From G963720475 sp963720475 (lineage in GTDB: Bacteria > Actinomycetota > Thermoleophilia > Solirubrobacterales > Thermoleophilaceae): a DNA stretch of 64,000 nt. Both the position numbers and the translations under genes were made by a program. Each line of letters starts with the position of its first letter. Positions within the stretch are counted from its first letter, which is position 1. Below are positions 55,518 to 64,000 of this stretch, one piece after another. Below the pieces are notes generated by a model. It ran no database searches, was not told the origin of the DNA, and was given only the letters and a program-made list of their open reading frames with translations. The DNA is taken from assembly GCA_963720475.1 (NCBI GenBank), contig OY970394.1:1-64000 (forward strand), read 5' to 3'.

Positions 55518-58500
55518 TCGGCTTCCTGCGTGGTCACCTGGGGCACGAGGAAGCGCCCGACCAGCGGCAGGTTGACGAACCCTTCGACGCTCGCGTAGAG
55601 CAGCCCGACGCGCGGCATCGCCGCGGGGTCCTCGACCACGATCGAGCGCGACAGCCAATCCGGGTCGAACTTCGAGTTGAACTCGAACAGCGAGCGGATC
55701 TGGAAGTAAGGGTTGAGCCGGTTGGCGAGCGCGCGCAGCACCCGCTCGGACAGCGAAAGATCGGCGTCCTCGTGGAACAGGCGCCCCCAGGCGGCGAAGT
55801 TCATCGACACGCGGCGGTACCCGCGCGCGCCGAGCGCCTCGGTGGCGCGCACGATCAGGAACTCGGTCAGGCCGTTGGCGGCGTCCGGCTCGCGCCGCAT
55901 CAGATCGAGCGAGTACGCGGGGTCGTCGCCGTAGGAGGGCACGAGCCGCAGAAAGCCGGCCGGGCGCTCGTCGCGATCGAACGCAATCGCGAGCAGGAAG
56001 TCGGGCTCCTCGCCCTCGACGTCCTTCGAGAGCGCCATCGTGAAGCCGCGCTCGGACTCTCCCTCGCGCCAATCGGCGGAGATGTCGTTCAGCTGCGCGC
56101 GCAATGCGGGCGATGAGTCGGTCTCGCGCATCAGCTCGAAGCGGTGGTCCTTGGCGATCCGGTTGACCGTGCTCCGCAGCGCCTTCATCCCCCCGCCCAT
56201 GAGCGTGAAGCGGTCGGGGCGGATGATCGCCTCGTCGCCGAGGTAGACCGACCGGAAGCCGCGCTCGCGGTACATCGGTGTCGAGTCCTCGCGCACGGCG
56301 AGGAAAGCGACGTGCCACGCGCGGCGACGGCAGAAGGCGAGGAATTCGTCCACGACCCGCGCGACCGAGTCGGGCGCGCCGATCGGGTCGGCCGCCACGA
56401 GCGCGTAGCCCGCGATGTACGAGTAGGCGATCATCGCCTTGCCGTCGCGTGCGAAGAAGTAGCTCTTGTCGTCGCGCAGGGCGAAGTAGGCGAGCGTGTC
56501 GCTGCCGTAGGCGCGCACGAGCTCGCGCGCGCGGTCACGGTCGGCCTGCGAGGGCTCGTCGTGCGTGACGATCGGCCGCAGCAGCAGGAACAACGCGACC
56601 AGCAGGCCGGCGACGCCGAGCACGAGCAGCGACGCCGGGTAGAAGTCGTTGAGGAACTTGTCGGTGTAGGTGTACGGCCCGTCGAGGCCGATCAGGCCGC
56701 CGTAGACCGTCTCGAGCACTCCGACGATGTCGAGGTCCTGTTCGACGTGCTCGCGCTCGAGGATCAACGCCCCCGCGCCGTACACGAGCACCGCGAGCAG
56801 GTAGAGCGGGATGAAACGCAGCAGGCCGAAGAGCGAGTGTGGGTCCGCGCGCGCGACGAACGCGTCGCGGTTCCACACGAGCGCGAGGGCGAGCCCGGCG
56901 CTGTAGACGACGAGCAGCGGGTCCGGCCCCTTGAACAGATGGATCAACGCCGACGCCGTGGCGAGAGCCAGCGCGAGCGTCCACGCCCCGCGCTTGCCGC
57001 GCGCGAGCTGGCGCACGACGAGCAGCAGCGCCAGGCCGAGCACGACCGAGACGCTGTAGGCGATCGCCCGGTCCTGGCGATCGAGCAGGTTCTCGACGAC
57101 CCCGAGGTTCGAATCGAACGGGGGCACGACGGGCAGGAAGGTGAGCAGGCCGAGGAAGGCCGTCAGCAGCGCCAACACGCGCACGACCCCGCGCGGCGCC
57201 AGCTGGGTCACGGGCGCAACGAGGGGCTGGGCGGCGGAATCCTCGGCCGCGGCGGGGTGTTCGGCTTCGTCGCCTTCGTCCTCGCCGGCCGCTGCCGGCG
57301 CCTCGATCACGACGGGCTCCGGCACGGGCAGGTCGCGCGCGAGCTGGCCGGCGAAGCTCGGACCGCCTGCGCCGGCGCCCCCCTCCGGGCGCATCGTCGG
57401 GAACAGGATCACGTCGCGGATCGAGTCCACCTCGGCGACGAGCATCACGAGGCGGTCGATCCCGATCCCGAGCCCCCCGGTCGGCGGCAGGCCGTACTCG
57501 AGCGCGCGGATGTAGTCCTCGTCGATGTGCTCGGCCTCCTCGTCGCCGGCCGCGCGCAGCTCGGCCTGCGCCTCGAAGCGCCCGCGCTGGTCCACCGGGT
57601 CGTTCAGCTCGGAGTACGCATTCGCCAGCTCGCGCCCGGCGACGACGAGCTCGAAGCGCTCGGTCAGCTCGGGGTCGTCGCGGTGCGCGCGCGCGAGCGG
57701 CGAGACCTCGCGGGGGTGGTCGAGCACGAACGTCGGGTCCTGCAGCTTGTCCTCGCAGGTCGCGTCGTAGACCTCGTTCATCACCCGGCCCGCGCCCCAG
57801 CTGTCCTCGCACTCGATTCCATAGCGCTCGGCGATCGCGCGCGCCTCGTCGATCGGCATCGAGGGGTGCATCTTCGCCCCGTCGGCGTTCTCCTCGATCA
57901 GCTCCGCCATCGTGGCGCGGCGGTACGGGCCGCCGAGATCGATCTTCCGCCCCTCGACCTCCACCTCCGTGCGGCCGATCGCGCGCTCGCACGACGTCGA
58001 GCAAATCTTCTCGACCAGGTCCATCATCGTGTGGTAGTCGCCGAATGCCTGGTAGGCCTCGAGCAGCGTGAACTCGGGGTTGTGCTTCGGGTCGAGGCCC
58101 TCATTGCGGAAGACGCGCCCGATCTCGTAAACGCGGTCCATCCCTCCCACGATCAGTCGCTTGAGGTGGAGCTCGAGCGCGATCCGCATGTAGAGATCGA
58201 TGTCGAGCGCGTTGTGGTGTGTGATGAAGGGCCGCGCCGCCGCGCCGCCGACCTCCGTGTCGAGCACGGGCGTCTCGACCTCGACGAAGTCCTCCTCGGC
58301 GAGCACGCGGCGGATGGTGTCGATCACCTTCGAGCGCACCTCGAAGGTGTGCCGCGAGTCCGGCGTGACGATCAGGTCGAGGTAGCGCTGGCGGTAGCGC
58401 GTATCCACGTCGGCGAGGCCGTGCGTCTTGTCGGGCAGCGCGCGCAGCGCTTTCGACAGCAGCTGCCAATCGGCGACCTTGACCGTCAGCTCCCCACGGC

Positions 58501-58969
58501 GTGTCTTCATCACGGTCCCGGTGGCGCCGACCCAGTCGCCGAGGTCGAGGTGGGCGAACTCGTGGTGCGAGCGCTCGCCGACGTCGTCGAGCGAGACGAG
58601 CAGCTGGACCTTGCCGCTGCGGTCGTGGAGGTCGGCGAAGATCGCGCCGCCGTGGCGGCGGATCAGCATCACGCGGCCGGCGAGCGTGACCTTGTCGTCG
58701 GTCTCGCTGCCAGCCTCGATGCCGTCGAAGCGCTCGTGGACGTCGGCGGCGAGGGTGTCCGGGTCGAAGCGGACGGGATACGGCTCGATTCCCTCCGAGC
58801 GCAGCTGTTCGAGTTTCTCCAGCCGGTGCTCGCGCTGCTCGGCGACGAAGGTCTCCTCGTCGTGTCCCTCGCCCTCGCCGACGGCGGCCGGGTCCGGCCC
58901 GACCTCGGTCGCCTGCGCCTCGTCCGCAGGCTGCGCTTCGGAGCGCTCGGGTTCCTCGTTCGTCGTCAC
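55514..58969 (-). CDS. lysX: lysyl-tRNA synthetase fused to lysyl-phosphatidylglycerol synthase
   Basis: 1151 aa. N-terminal class II LysRS (about 45-545): OB-fold anticodon domain, motif 2 with VYEIGRVFRNEG, motif 3 with GLGIGIDRL. An acidic linker follows, then about seven TM helices (590-790), and a DUF2156/MprF-type aminoacyl transferase domain (about 805-1140, with RDDKSYFFARDGKAMIAYS and RRVSMNFAAWGRLF). Lys-tRNA made by the first half can be used by the second to add lysine to phosphatidylglycerol, lowering surface charge. In mycobacterial LysX the MprF half comes first; here the order is reversed. GTG 58969 was chosen, since the longer upstream frame enters the divergent lipoprotein gene. 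Confidence 0.92.
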   Translation of the reverse strand: MTTNEEPERSEAQPADEAQATEVGPDPAAVGEGEGHDEETFVAEQREHRLEKLEQLRSEGIEPYPVRFDPDTLAADVHERFDGIEAGSETDDKVTLAGRVMLIRRHGGAIFADLHDRSGKVQLLVSLDDVGERSHHEFAHLDLGDWVGATGTVMKTRRGELTVKVADWQLLSKALRALPDKTHGLADVDTRYRQRYLDLIVTPDSRHTFEVRSKVIDTIRRVLAEEDFVEVETPVLDTEVGGAAARPFITHHNALDIDLYMRIALELHLKRLIVGGMDRVYEIGRVFRNEGLDPKHNPEFTLLEAYQAFGDYHTMMDLVEKICSTSCERAIGRTEVEVEGRKIDLGGPYRRATMAELIEENADGAKMHPSMPIDEARAIAERYGIECEDSWGAGRVMNEVYDATCEDKLQDPTFVLDHPREVSPLARAHRDDPELTERFELVVAGRELANAYSELNDPVDQRGRFEAQAELRAAGDEEAEHIDEDYIRALEYGLPPTGGLGIGIDRLVMLVAEVDSIRDVILFPTMRPEGGAGAGGPSFAGQLARDLPVPEPVVIEAPAAAGEDEGDEAEHPAAAEDSAAQPLVAPVTQLAPRGVVRVLALLTAFLGLLTFLPVVPPFDSNLGVVENLLDRQDRAIAYSVSVVLGLALLLVVRQLARGKRGAWTLALALATASALIHLFKGPDPLLVVYSAGLALALVWNRDAFVARADPHSLFGLLRFIPLYLLAVLVYGAGALILEREHVEQDLDIVGVLETVYGGLIGLDGPYTYTDKFLNDFYPASLLVLGVAGLLVALFLLLRPIVTHDEPSQADRDRARELVRAYGSDTLAYFALRDDKSYFFARDGKAMIAYSYIAGYALVAADPIGAPDSVARVVDEFLAFCRRRAWHVAFLAVREDSTPMYRERGFRSVYLGDEAIIRPDRFTLMGGGMKALRSTVNRIAKDHRFELMRETDSSPALRAQLNDISADWREGESERGFTMALSKDVEGEEPDFLLAIAFDRDERPAGFLRLVPSYGDDPAYSLDLMRREPDAANGLTEFLIVRATEALGARGYRRVSMNFAAWGRLFHEDADLSLSERVLRALANRLNPYFQIRSLFEFNSKFDPDWLSRSIVVEDPAAMPRVGLLYASVEGFVNLPLVGRFLVPQVTTQEAD

Positions 58970-58980
58970 GTGGAGCCGGA

Positions 58981-58986
58981 AGCGTA
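58981..58986 (-). promoter_or_regulatory. -10 box of lysX
   Basis: TACGCT on the minus strand, 11 nt from the GTG at 58969. Confidence 0.35.
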
Positions 58987-58998
58987 GCCGCGCCCCGG

Positions 58999-59004
58999 TA
59001 GGGT
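58999..59004 (+). promoter_or_regulatory. -10 box of the lipoprotein gene
   Basis: TAGGGT, 7 nt before the GTG at 59012; divergent to the lysX box. Confidence 0.5.
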
Positions 59005-59011
59005 CGCGCTC

Positions 59012-59449
59012 GTGCGAGCGACGATCATCGCGGCGGCATTGGCGGCGCTGGTCGCGGCCGGGTGCGGCGGCGCGTCCGAGTCCGACGAATCGGACTCCGG
59101 CTCGGCAGCGGTCGAGAAGGCGCTCACCGACGCCGGATTGGAGATCTGCTCGTCGGAGCAGGCCAGCTCGAAGCCGCCCGATGCCCGCACGGAGCGCAAC
59201 ATTGTCGTCGCCGACGAGTGCCCGCCCGACGAGGACGATGCGGTCGAGATCCAGGTGACCGCGTGGAAGAGCCGCGCCGCCCGCGACGCCGCGGCGAGCC
59301 GGTTCGAGTCGTCGGCGCGGCCGCACACGCGGGGCTACGGGGCGGTCTGGACGCTCGGCGCCCTGACGATCGAGGTGTCCGGTGAGCGCGGGACGCGCCT
59401 GACCGACCGGCTCACCGCCGCGCTCGAGCAGCTCGGAGCCGGCGACTAG
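59012..59449 (+). CDS. small putative lipoprotein
   Basis: 145 aa. The lipobox LVAAGC (Cys at 18) follows a short hydrophobic signal, so the mature protein should be lipid-anchored. A Ser/Glu/Asp linker and a compact domain with two cysteines (EICSSEQ, DECPPDED) follow. No known family. The GTG start is supported by a leaderless TAGGGT box. The stop is 8 nt before the GTG of the APC transporter, so they may be co-transcribed. Confidence 0.78.
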   Translation: MRATIIAAALAALVAAGCGGASESDESDSGSAAVEKALTDAGLEICSSEQASSKPPDARTERNIVVADECPPDEDDAVEIQVTAWKSRAARDAAASRFESSARPHTRGYGAVWTLGALTIEVSGERGTRLTDRLTAALEQLGAGD

Positions 59450-59457
59450 CCGATCCG

Positions 59458-60897
59458 GTGAGCACGACCGCGGTCAAGCAGGGGGCGAAGCTGGGCGTCC
59501 TCGCGCTGGCGATGATCAACATCGCCGCCGTCGTCACCCCGAAGAACCTTCCGATCACGGCCGAGTACGGCTGGTCGATGTTCTTCTTCGTCGGGGTCGC
59601 GACGCTCGTCTTCCTGATCCCGATCGGGCTCGCCGCGGCCGAGCTGGCGAGCGTCGAGCCGCCCGAACGCGGCGGCGTCTACGCCTGGGTCCGCGCCGCC
59701 TTCGGCGACCGCGTCGGGTTCCTGGCGGTGTGGTGCGAGTGGTCCGAGAACCTGACCTGGTTCCCGACGGTGCTTGCGTACGTCGCCGGCGCCGCCGCCT
59801 ACCTCGTCAGCCCCGAGCTCGCGGGCGACAAGGTGTTCCTCGTCGTCGTGATGCTCTCGGTCCTCTGGGGCACGACGCTCGTGAACTTCCTCACCACGGC
59901 GCGGTCGACCCGACTGACGACGATCGGGACGCTCCTCGGCGCGCTGCTTCCGATCGTCCTGATGGTCGGTCTCGCGATCGCCTGGCTCGCGGACGGCAAG
60001 GGGTCGGAGATCCCGTTCTCGAGCGGCGAGCTGGTGCCGAACCTCGACGTCGCCAACATGGTTCTGCTCGCGGGGATCATTCTCGGGTTCGCCGGAATGG
60101 AGCTGGCGGGCTACCACGCGCGCGAGGCGGCCAACCCGAAGGCCGACTACCCGAAGGCGATGCTGCTTTCCATGGCGGTCGTCCTCGCTTTCGTGATTTT
60201 TGGCTCGCTCGCGCTCGCGATCGTCGTGCCGGCTCACGAGCTGAGCCTCGTCGACGGGGCGATGCAGTTCTTCCAGACGATGCTCGACGGCCTCGGGATC
60301 GGCTGGGCGCTGAAGCCGATGGCCGCCTTGATCGTGATCGGCGCGCTGGCGCATCTCTCGCCGTGGATCCTCAGCCCGGCGAAGGGCCTCGCCGCCGTCG
60401 CGCGCCGCGGGCACCTGCCGCCCGTCCTCGGCCGGCTCAACAAGAACGGCGTCCCCGCCGCAGGAATGGTCGTTCAGGCGATCGGCGGAACGCTGTTCAC
60501 GCTGCTTTTCCTCTTCATCCCCGGCGTGAACACGTCTTACTGGATCCTGACCGCGCTGACGACCCAGGTCTTCGTCGTCATGTACATCCTGATCTTCGCC
60601 TCAGTCATCCGGCTGCGCTACACCCAGCCCGACAAGGAGCGCGCGTTCCGGATCCCCGGCGGCATGGTCGGCGTCTGGCTGACGATGGGGCTCGCGATCG
60701 CGGGCTGCCTGTTCGCGTTCGTGCTCGGCTTCTTCCCGCCGAGCCAGATCGACACGTTCACCTCGTCGGAGAAGCTCTGGTACTACATCGGGATGGCGGG
60801 CGGCTTCCTGCTCCTCACGTGCCCGCCGTTCATCATCAGGCTCCTGCGTCGCGGCGACTGGCCGGCGATGCCGGAACCCGCCGAGGACGCGGGCTAG
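59458..60897 (+). CDS. APC family amino-acid permease / antiporter, GadC-like
   Basis: 479 aa with about 12 membrane helices. KLGVLALAMINIAAVVTPKNLP and ELASVEPPERGGVYAWVRAAFGDRVGF match the glutamate:GABA antiporter branch (GadC-like) of the APC superfamily; GFAGMELAGYHAREAANP is the helix-6 motif. Likely exchanges or imports amino acids. The GTG start follows the lipoprotein stop closely; the next gene (60904) begins 6 nt after its stop, so it is the middle of a three-gene run. Confidence 0.88.
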   Translation: MSTTAVKQGAKLGVLALAMINIAAVVTPKNLPITAEYGWSMFFFVGVATLVFLIPIGLAAAELASVEPPERGGVYAWVRAAFGDRVGFLAVWCEWSENLTWFPTVLAYVAGAAAYLVSPELAGDKVFLVVVMLSVLWGTTLVNFLTTARSTRLTTIGTLLGALLPIVLMVGLAIAWLADGKGSEIPFSSGELVPNLDVANMVLLAGIILGFAGMELAGYHAREAANPKADYPKAMLLSMAVVLAFVIFGSLALAIVVPAHELSLVDGAMQFFQTMLDGLGIGWALKPMAALIVIGALAHLSPWILSPAKGLAAVARRGHLPPVLGRLNKNGVPAAGMVVQAIGGTLFTLLFLFIPGVNTSYWILTALTTQVFVVMYILIFASVIRLRYTQPDKERAFRIPGGMVGVWLTMGLAIAGCLFAFVLGFFPPSQIDTFTSSEKLWYYIGMAGGFLLLTCPPFIIRLLRRGDWPAMPEPAEDAG

Positions 60898-60903
60898 CGA
60901 CGG

Positions 60904-61776
60904 ATGAGCGACCAGACCCTGTCCGTCCTGCTCGCGCTCTGCGCGGCAGCGCTGTTCGCCGCGGGGACCGTGCTGCAGGGCCGCGCCGCCGAGAGCGAGT
61001 CTGACGAGGCGGCGCTCAAGGCGGGCTTCCTCTTGCGGCTGCTCCGCCGGCCGCAATGGCTCGGCGGGATCGCGGTCGACGCGCTCGGCTTCGTCGCGCA
61101 GGCGGCGGCGCTCGGGATCGGCCGGCTCGTCGTCGTCCAGCCGCTGCTCGCGACGACGGTGGTGTTCGCACTCCCGCTGAGCGCGTGGCTCGCGGACAAG
61201 AAGGTCACCCGCCGCGAGATCGTCGCCGCACTGGCGGTGACGGTCGGGATCTCGGTCTTCCTGATCATCGGCGAACCGTCGGCCGGGCGCGACGACGCCC
61301 CGGTCGGCGACTGGCTGATCGCGGGCGCGATCCTGCTCGGTGTCACGGCCGTGCTCGTCGTGATCGGGGCACGCTCGGGACCGGGCGCCCGCGCGGCGCT
61401 GTTCGGCACCGCGTGCGGGATCCTCTTCGCCGTCAGCGCGGGGCTGACGAAGGCCGTCGTCGACCAGCTCGGCGAAGGCGTGCTGACGATCTTCACCGAC
61501 TGGCACATCTATGCGCTGATCGTCGTCGGGGTCGCGAGCATGGCGCTCAGCCAGACATCGCTTCAGACGGGCCGCTTCGCGCCCGCGATCGCGACCTCGG
61601 TCACGTTCGACCCGGTCGCGAGCCTGCTGCTCGGCCTCACGCTCTTCACCGAACGGCTCGAGGAGTCGCCGGCGGCGATCGCCGCCTCGATCGTGTCACT
61701 GCTCGTGATGTTCTGGGGCCTCTACGTCCTCGCGGCAACGAGCCCCGAGGCCGAAGCTGAGCCCCAGCAGGGCTAA
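60904..61776 (+). CDS. DMT-type small-molecule transporter
   Basis: 290 aa with about nine to ten helices and internal two-fold similarity (an N-terminal half with ALFAAGTVLQGRAAE and a C-terminal half with GILFAVSAGLTKAVV), as in EamA/DMT exporters and the magnesium-transporter-NIPA-like branch. The substrate is unknown. Begins 6 nt after the APC permease stop. Its end is 6 nt from the convergent thiolase gene. Confidence 0.82.
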   Translation: MSDQTLSVLLALCAAALFAAGTVLQGRAAESESDEAALKAGFLLRLLRRPQWLGGIAVDALGFVAQAAALGIGRLVVVQPLLATTVVFALPLSAWLADKKVTRREIVAALAVTVGISVFLIIGEPSAGRDDAPVGDWLIAGAILLGVTAVLVVIGARSGPGARAALFGTACGILFAVSAGLTKAVVDQLGEGVLTIFTDWHIYALIVVGVASMALSQTSLQTGRFAPAIATSVTFDPVASLLLGLTLFTERLEESPAAIAASIVSLLVMFWGLYVLAATSPEAEAEPQQG

Positions 61777-61782
61777 ACGAAG

Positions 61783-62988
61783 CTACGCAGCTGGCTTGTA
61801 AATCGACACGACCGCGGCGCCGCCAAGCCCGATGTTGTGCTGGAGGGCGACCTTGGCGCCGTCCACCTGGCGCTTGTCCGCGTCGCCGCGCAGCTGCCAG
61901 GTGAGCTCGGAGCACTGGGCGAGGCCGGTCGCGCCGAGCGGGTGGCCCTTCGAGATCAGGCCGCCGGAGGGGTTGACCACCGGGCCGTCGCCGCCGTAGG
62001 TCGTCGCCTCGGCCTCGACGAGCTTGTGGCCCTCGCCCTCCTCCGCGAGCCCGAGCGCCTCGTAGGTGATCAGCTCGTTGGCGGAGAAGCAGTCGTGCAG
62101 CTCGACGACGTCGACCTCGTCGGCCGAAACGCCCGCCTCCTCGTAGGCCTTGTTGGCGGCTTCCTTCGACATGTCGGAGCCGACGATCGTGATGCAGTCG
62201 GCGTTCTCGTCGAAAGTCGAGGAGAGGTCCGTGACCATCGCCTGGCCGACGATCTCGATCGCCTGGTCGCCGAGATCGTTCTCGTCGACGAACGCCTCGG
62301 AGGCGACGATCGCGCACGCCGAGCCGTCCGAGGTCGGCGAGCACTGCAGCTTCGTCAGCGGGTCGTGGATCATCTTCGCGGCCTTGATGTCCTCGATCGA
62401 GTACTCGTCCTGGAACTGGGCGTACGGGTTGTTGACCGAGTGCTTGTGGTTCTTCCAGCCGATCCAGGCGTAGTGGTCCGGCTCGGAGCCGTACTTGTCC
62501 ATGTGGTCGCGGCCGGCGTTGCCGAACATCTGCGGCGCGCCGGGCGACGCCTCGGGGTCGCGGATCTCGAACATCCGCGCGGCGTGTTTGTCGATCGCGT
62601 TCGTGCGGTCGGTGTACTTCACGCCGAGGGAGCCCTTCTCCATCTTCTCGAAGCCGACGGCGAGCGCGCAATCCACGATGCCGCCCTTGACCGCCTGGCG
62701 CGCGAGGAAAAGCGCGCTCGAGCCGGTCGAGCAGTTGTTGTTGACGTTGACGACGGGGATTCCGGTAAGCCCGAGCTGGTAGAGCGCGCGCTGGCCGTAG
62801 GTCGAGTCGCCGTAGCAGTAGCCGGCGTAGGCCTGCTCGACGAGGTCGTAAGCGATCCCGGCGTCCTCGAGCGCCTTCTCCCCGGCCTCCTTGGCCCAGT
62901 CGGGGTAGTCGCCCTCCTTCGTGCCCGGCTTGTCGAACTTGGTCATGCCGACGCCGATCACGTACGTCCGGTTTCCGTTGCTGCTCAT
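61783..62988 (-). CDS. SCP2-type thiolase / lipid-transfer protein
   Basis: 401 aa of the thiolase superfamily. C86 in NNNCSTGSSAL is the nucleophile; HDCFSANE and GHPLGATG carry the second and third active-site residues. Overall it matches the sterol-carrier-protein-2 thiolase-like branch (acetyl-CoA acetyltransferase of the lipid-transfer type) that is common in actinobacteria, where members degrade steroid side chains or fatty acids. The typical FadA2 CxG motif is not found at the C-terminus, where thiolases have NxGLGG (NIGLGG here). AAGGAG lies 13 nt upstream of the ATG, further than usual. Confidence 0.9.
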   Translation of the reverse strand: MSSNGNRTYVIGVGMTKFDKPGTKEGDYPDWAKEAGEKALEDAGIAYDLVEQAYAGYCYGDSTYGQRALYQLGLTGIPVVNVNNNCSTGSSALFLARQAVKGGIVDCALAVGFEKMEKGSLGVKYTDRTNAIDKHAARMFEIRDPEASPGAPQMFGNAGRDHMDKYGSEPDHYAWIGWKNHKHSVNNPYAQFQDEYSIEDIKAAKMIHDPLTKLQCSPTSDGSACAIVASEAFVDENDLGDQAIEIVGQAMVTDLSSTFDENADCITIVGSDMSKEAANKAYEEAGVSADEVDVVELHDCFSANELITYEALGLAEEGEGHKLVEAEATTYGGDGPVVNPSGGLISKGHPLGATGLAQCSELTWQLRGDADKRQVDGAKVALQHNIGLGGAAVVSIYKPAA

Positions 62989-63110
62989 GTGCGCGCTCAG
63001 TCTCCTTGAGGTTCGTTGGGCCCTACCCGGCGGCAGGCTAGCAGGGGATATTTACATTCAGACTTGCCGGTATGTTAGTACGCCGCCACGGCGGAGGGGT
63101 TACGGCTAGG
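62989..63110 (-). promoter_or_regulatory. upstream region of the thiolase gene, AT-rich box
   Basis: A 122-bp gap between thiolase start and the sensor-kinase stop. On the minus strand it holds ATACCGGCAAG followed by TCTGAATGTAAATAT (about 63047-63072), an AT-rich patch that would suit a promoter and regulator site. Its CTGAATG matches one half-site of the msrA palindrome. No terminator is seen. Confidence 0.35.
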
Positions 63111-64000
63111 TCAAGCCCCGCCCGGCAGGCTGACCTCGAAGCGCGCGCCTCCGAGCTCCGCGTCGGTGACGGTCACCGCGCCGCCGTGGAGCGCCGCCTG
63201 CTGGGCGACCATCGCGAGGCCGAGGCCGGATCCGGGCGCTGCGGCGCCCTCGCCGCGGTGGAAGCGTTCGAAGATCTGCTCGCGCTCGCCCACCGGGATG
63301 CCGGGACCGTCGTCATCCACCGTAAGCACCGCGCCTCCGCCGTCTCCGAGCGGGCGCAGCGCCACCTCCACCTTCGATGCGCCGTGGCGGGCCGCGTTCT
63401 CGATCAGGTTGTCGGCCAGCAGGCGGAGGCCGTCGGGCCAGCCGTGGATCGGCTCGCCGGCGCTGCCGTCGAGCTCGATCGCGACCTCGGGGTTGCGCGC
63501 CTTGGCTGCCTCGACCGCGGCGTCCGCCACCTCGTCGAGGTCCACCTCCTCGCGCGGCAACACCTTGCCGGCGTCCCCGCGGGCGAGCGCCTGTAGCGAG
63601 TCGAGCAGGGCGACGACGCGCTCCTGCTCGGCGGCGAGCTCGCCGATGATCGCCTGCCGCTCACTTTCGTCCATGCCCGGGTTGCGGGCAAGGGCGTCGA
63701 AGTTGGCGCGGATCGAGGTGAGCGGAGTGCGCAACTCGTGGCCGACGTCGGCAGCGAAGCGGCGCGTCGCCTCGAGCGCTTCCTCGGTCTCGCCGGACGA
63801 GGCCTCGAGCCGGGCGAGCATCTCGTTGACCGACGCCGCGAGCGCCTGCACCTCGTTCGGCCCGTCGGCCTCGGGCAGGCGGGTGGAGAGGTCGCTCGTC
63901 GTGGAGACGCCGGCAACGGCTTCGCGTAGCCGTCCGAGCGGGCGCAGTGCCGGTCCGGTGAAGAGCGCGACGAGCAGCGCCGCCAGCACCAGGCCGATCG
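63111..64000 (-). CDS. sensor histidine kinase, C-terminal part
   Basis: The gene continues past the window edge; 296 residues are visible. A TM end (LVLAALLVALFTG) leads into a HAMP domain (ALRPLGRLREAVAG), then the dimerisation region with the phospho-accepting histidine in DVGHELRTPL (codon 63740-63738), the N-box NLIENAARHG, the G1 box VDDDGPGIP and G2 GSGLGLAMV. Functional partners, presumably an upstream response regulator, would lie beyond 64000. The start is not in the window. Confidence 0.93.
   Translation of the reverse strand, partial: IGLVLAALLVALFTGPALRPLGRLREAVAGVSTTSDLSTRLPEADGPNEVQALAASVNEMLARLEASSGETEEALEATRRFAADVGHELRTPLTSIRANFDALARNPGMDESERQAIIGELAAEQERVVALLDSLQALARGDAGKVLPREEVDLDEVADAAVEAAKARNPEVAIELDGSAGEPIHGWPDGLRLLADNLIENAARHGASKVEVALRPLGDGGGAVLTVDDDGPGIPVGEREQIFERFHRGEGAAAPGSGLGLAMVAQQAALHGGAVTVTDAELGGARFEVSLPGGA

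Noticed and set aside
56144..58987. A 947-aa plus-strand frame opposite lysX and similar long antisense frames (106-1617, 26285-28750, 46406-48727)
   Set aside because: Arg/Asp/His/Val-rich shadows typical of GC-rich DNA; the opposite strand encodes well-defined families.
58970..59326. LysX starting at 59326
   Set aside because: The extension is antisense to the lipoprotein gene; GTG 58969 has a -10 box 11 nt upstream.

Overview
The window is very GC-rich (roughly 70 % by eye), densely coded and rich in GTG/TTG starts. The gene content is actinobacterial: a lysX-type lysyl-tRNA synthetase/lysyl-phosphatidylglycerol synthase, an F420-dependent luciferase-like oxidoreductase, a wax-ester synthase/DGAT, PASTA-less Ser/Thr kinases, an FHA protein, LtrA, RDD proteins and short secreted proteins. 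My inference, not provable here, is a deep-branching Thermoleophilia/Solirubrobacterales-like actinobacterium. Many genes have a TANNNT -10 box only 5-11 nt from the start codon, as expected for leaderless actinobacterial mRNAs. No rRNA, tRNA, CRISPR array, phage or transposase gene was seen, and there is no gene-free stretch over 300 bases.

Layout. 0-7.5 kb: a central-metabolism block with a two-gene 2-oxoacid:ferredoxin oxidoreductase (korA-korB, minus) divergent from a three-gene proton-translocating transhydrogenase (pntAA-pntAB-pntB), then an F420-dependent oxidoreductase. 7.6-14.9 kb: envelope proteins (coiled-coil membrane protein, a 795-aa anti-sigma-like protein with a discoidin-like end, TMEM175-type channel + catalase-like haem protein, secreted GH25-like protein, histidine phosphatase, an 18-fold GX3-repeat membrane protein). 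15-22.6 kb: wax-ester synthase, secreted S15-type hydrolase, amino-acid permease, MurJ flippase and a DegT-type PLP enzyme. 22.7-32.5 kb: two large secreted proteins (metzincin-like, subtilase-like with FG-GAP repeats) separated by tandem hairpins, a TPR/CofE-like protein, duplicated RDD proteins, an M23 peptidase. 32.6-43.3 kb: MFS pump, RemA-like protein, FHA-HTH regulator, two Ser/Thr kinases flanking an Hsp70-TM-Kelch fusion, and a secreted esterase-like protein. 43.3-53.4 kb: secreted propeller, MsrA, penicillin-acylase-like hydrolase, SHOCT protein, peroxiredoxin, bicovalent FAD oxidase, LtrA. 53.4-64 kb: PI-PLC-like membrane protein and LysX (overlapping), lipoprotein, two transporters, a SCP2-type thiolase, and a sensor kinase running off the edge.

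The most unusual items are: (1) two 168-bp, full-length imperfect palindromes at 19595-19762 and 36308-36475 that share ends and centre but whose arms co-vary, each starting right at the stop codon of the gene before it; (2) a tandem pair of 57-bp co-varying hairpins at 24223-24381; (3) a signalling cluster at 34-41 kb built around an Hsp70-Kelch fusion, with an 18-bp perfect palindrome on its putative start; (4) a LysX with its two halves in the opposite order to the mycobacterial protein. Several genes carry single-base frameshifts, densest at 40.5-42.0 kb, which look like assembly errors rather than biology; repaired lengths are given.
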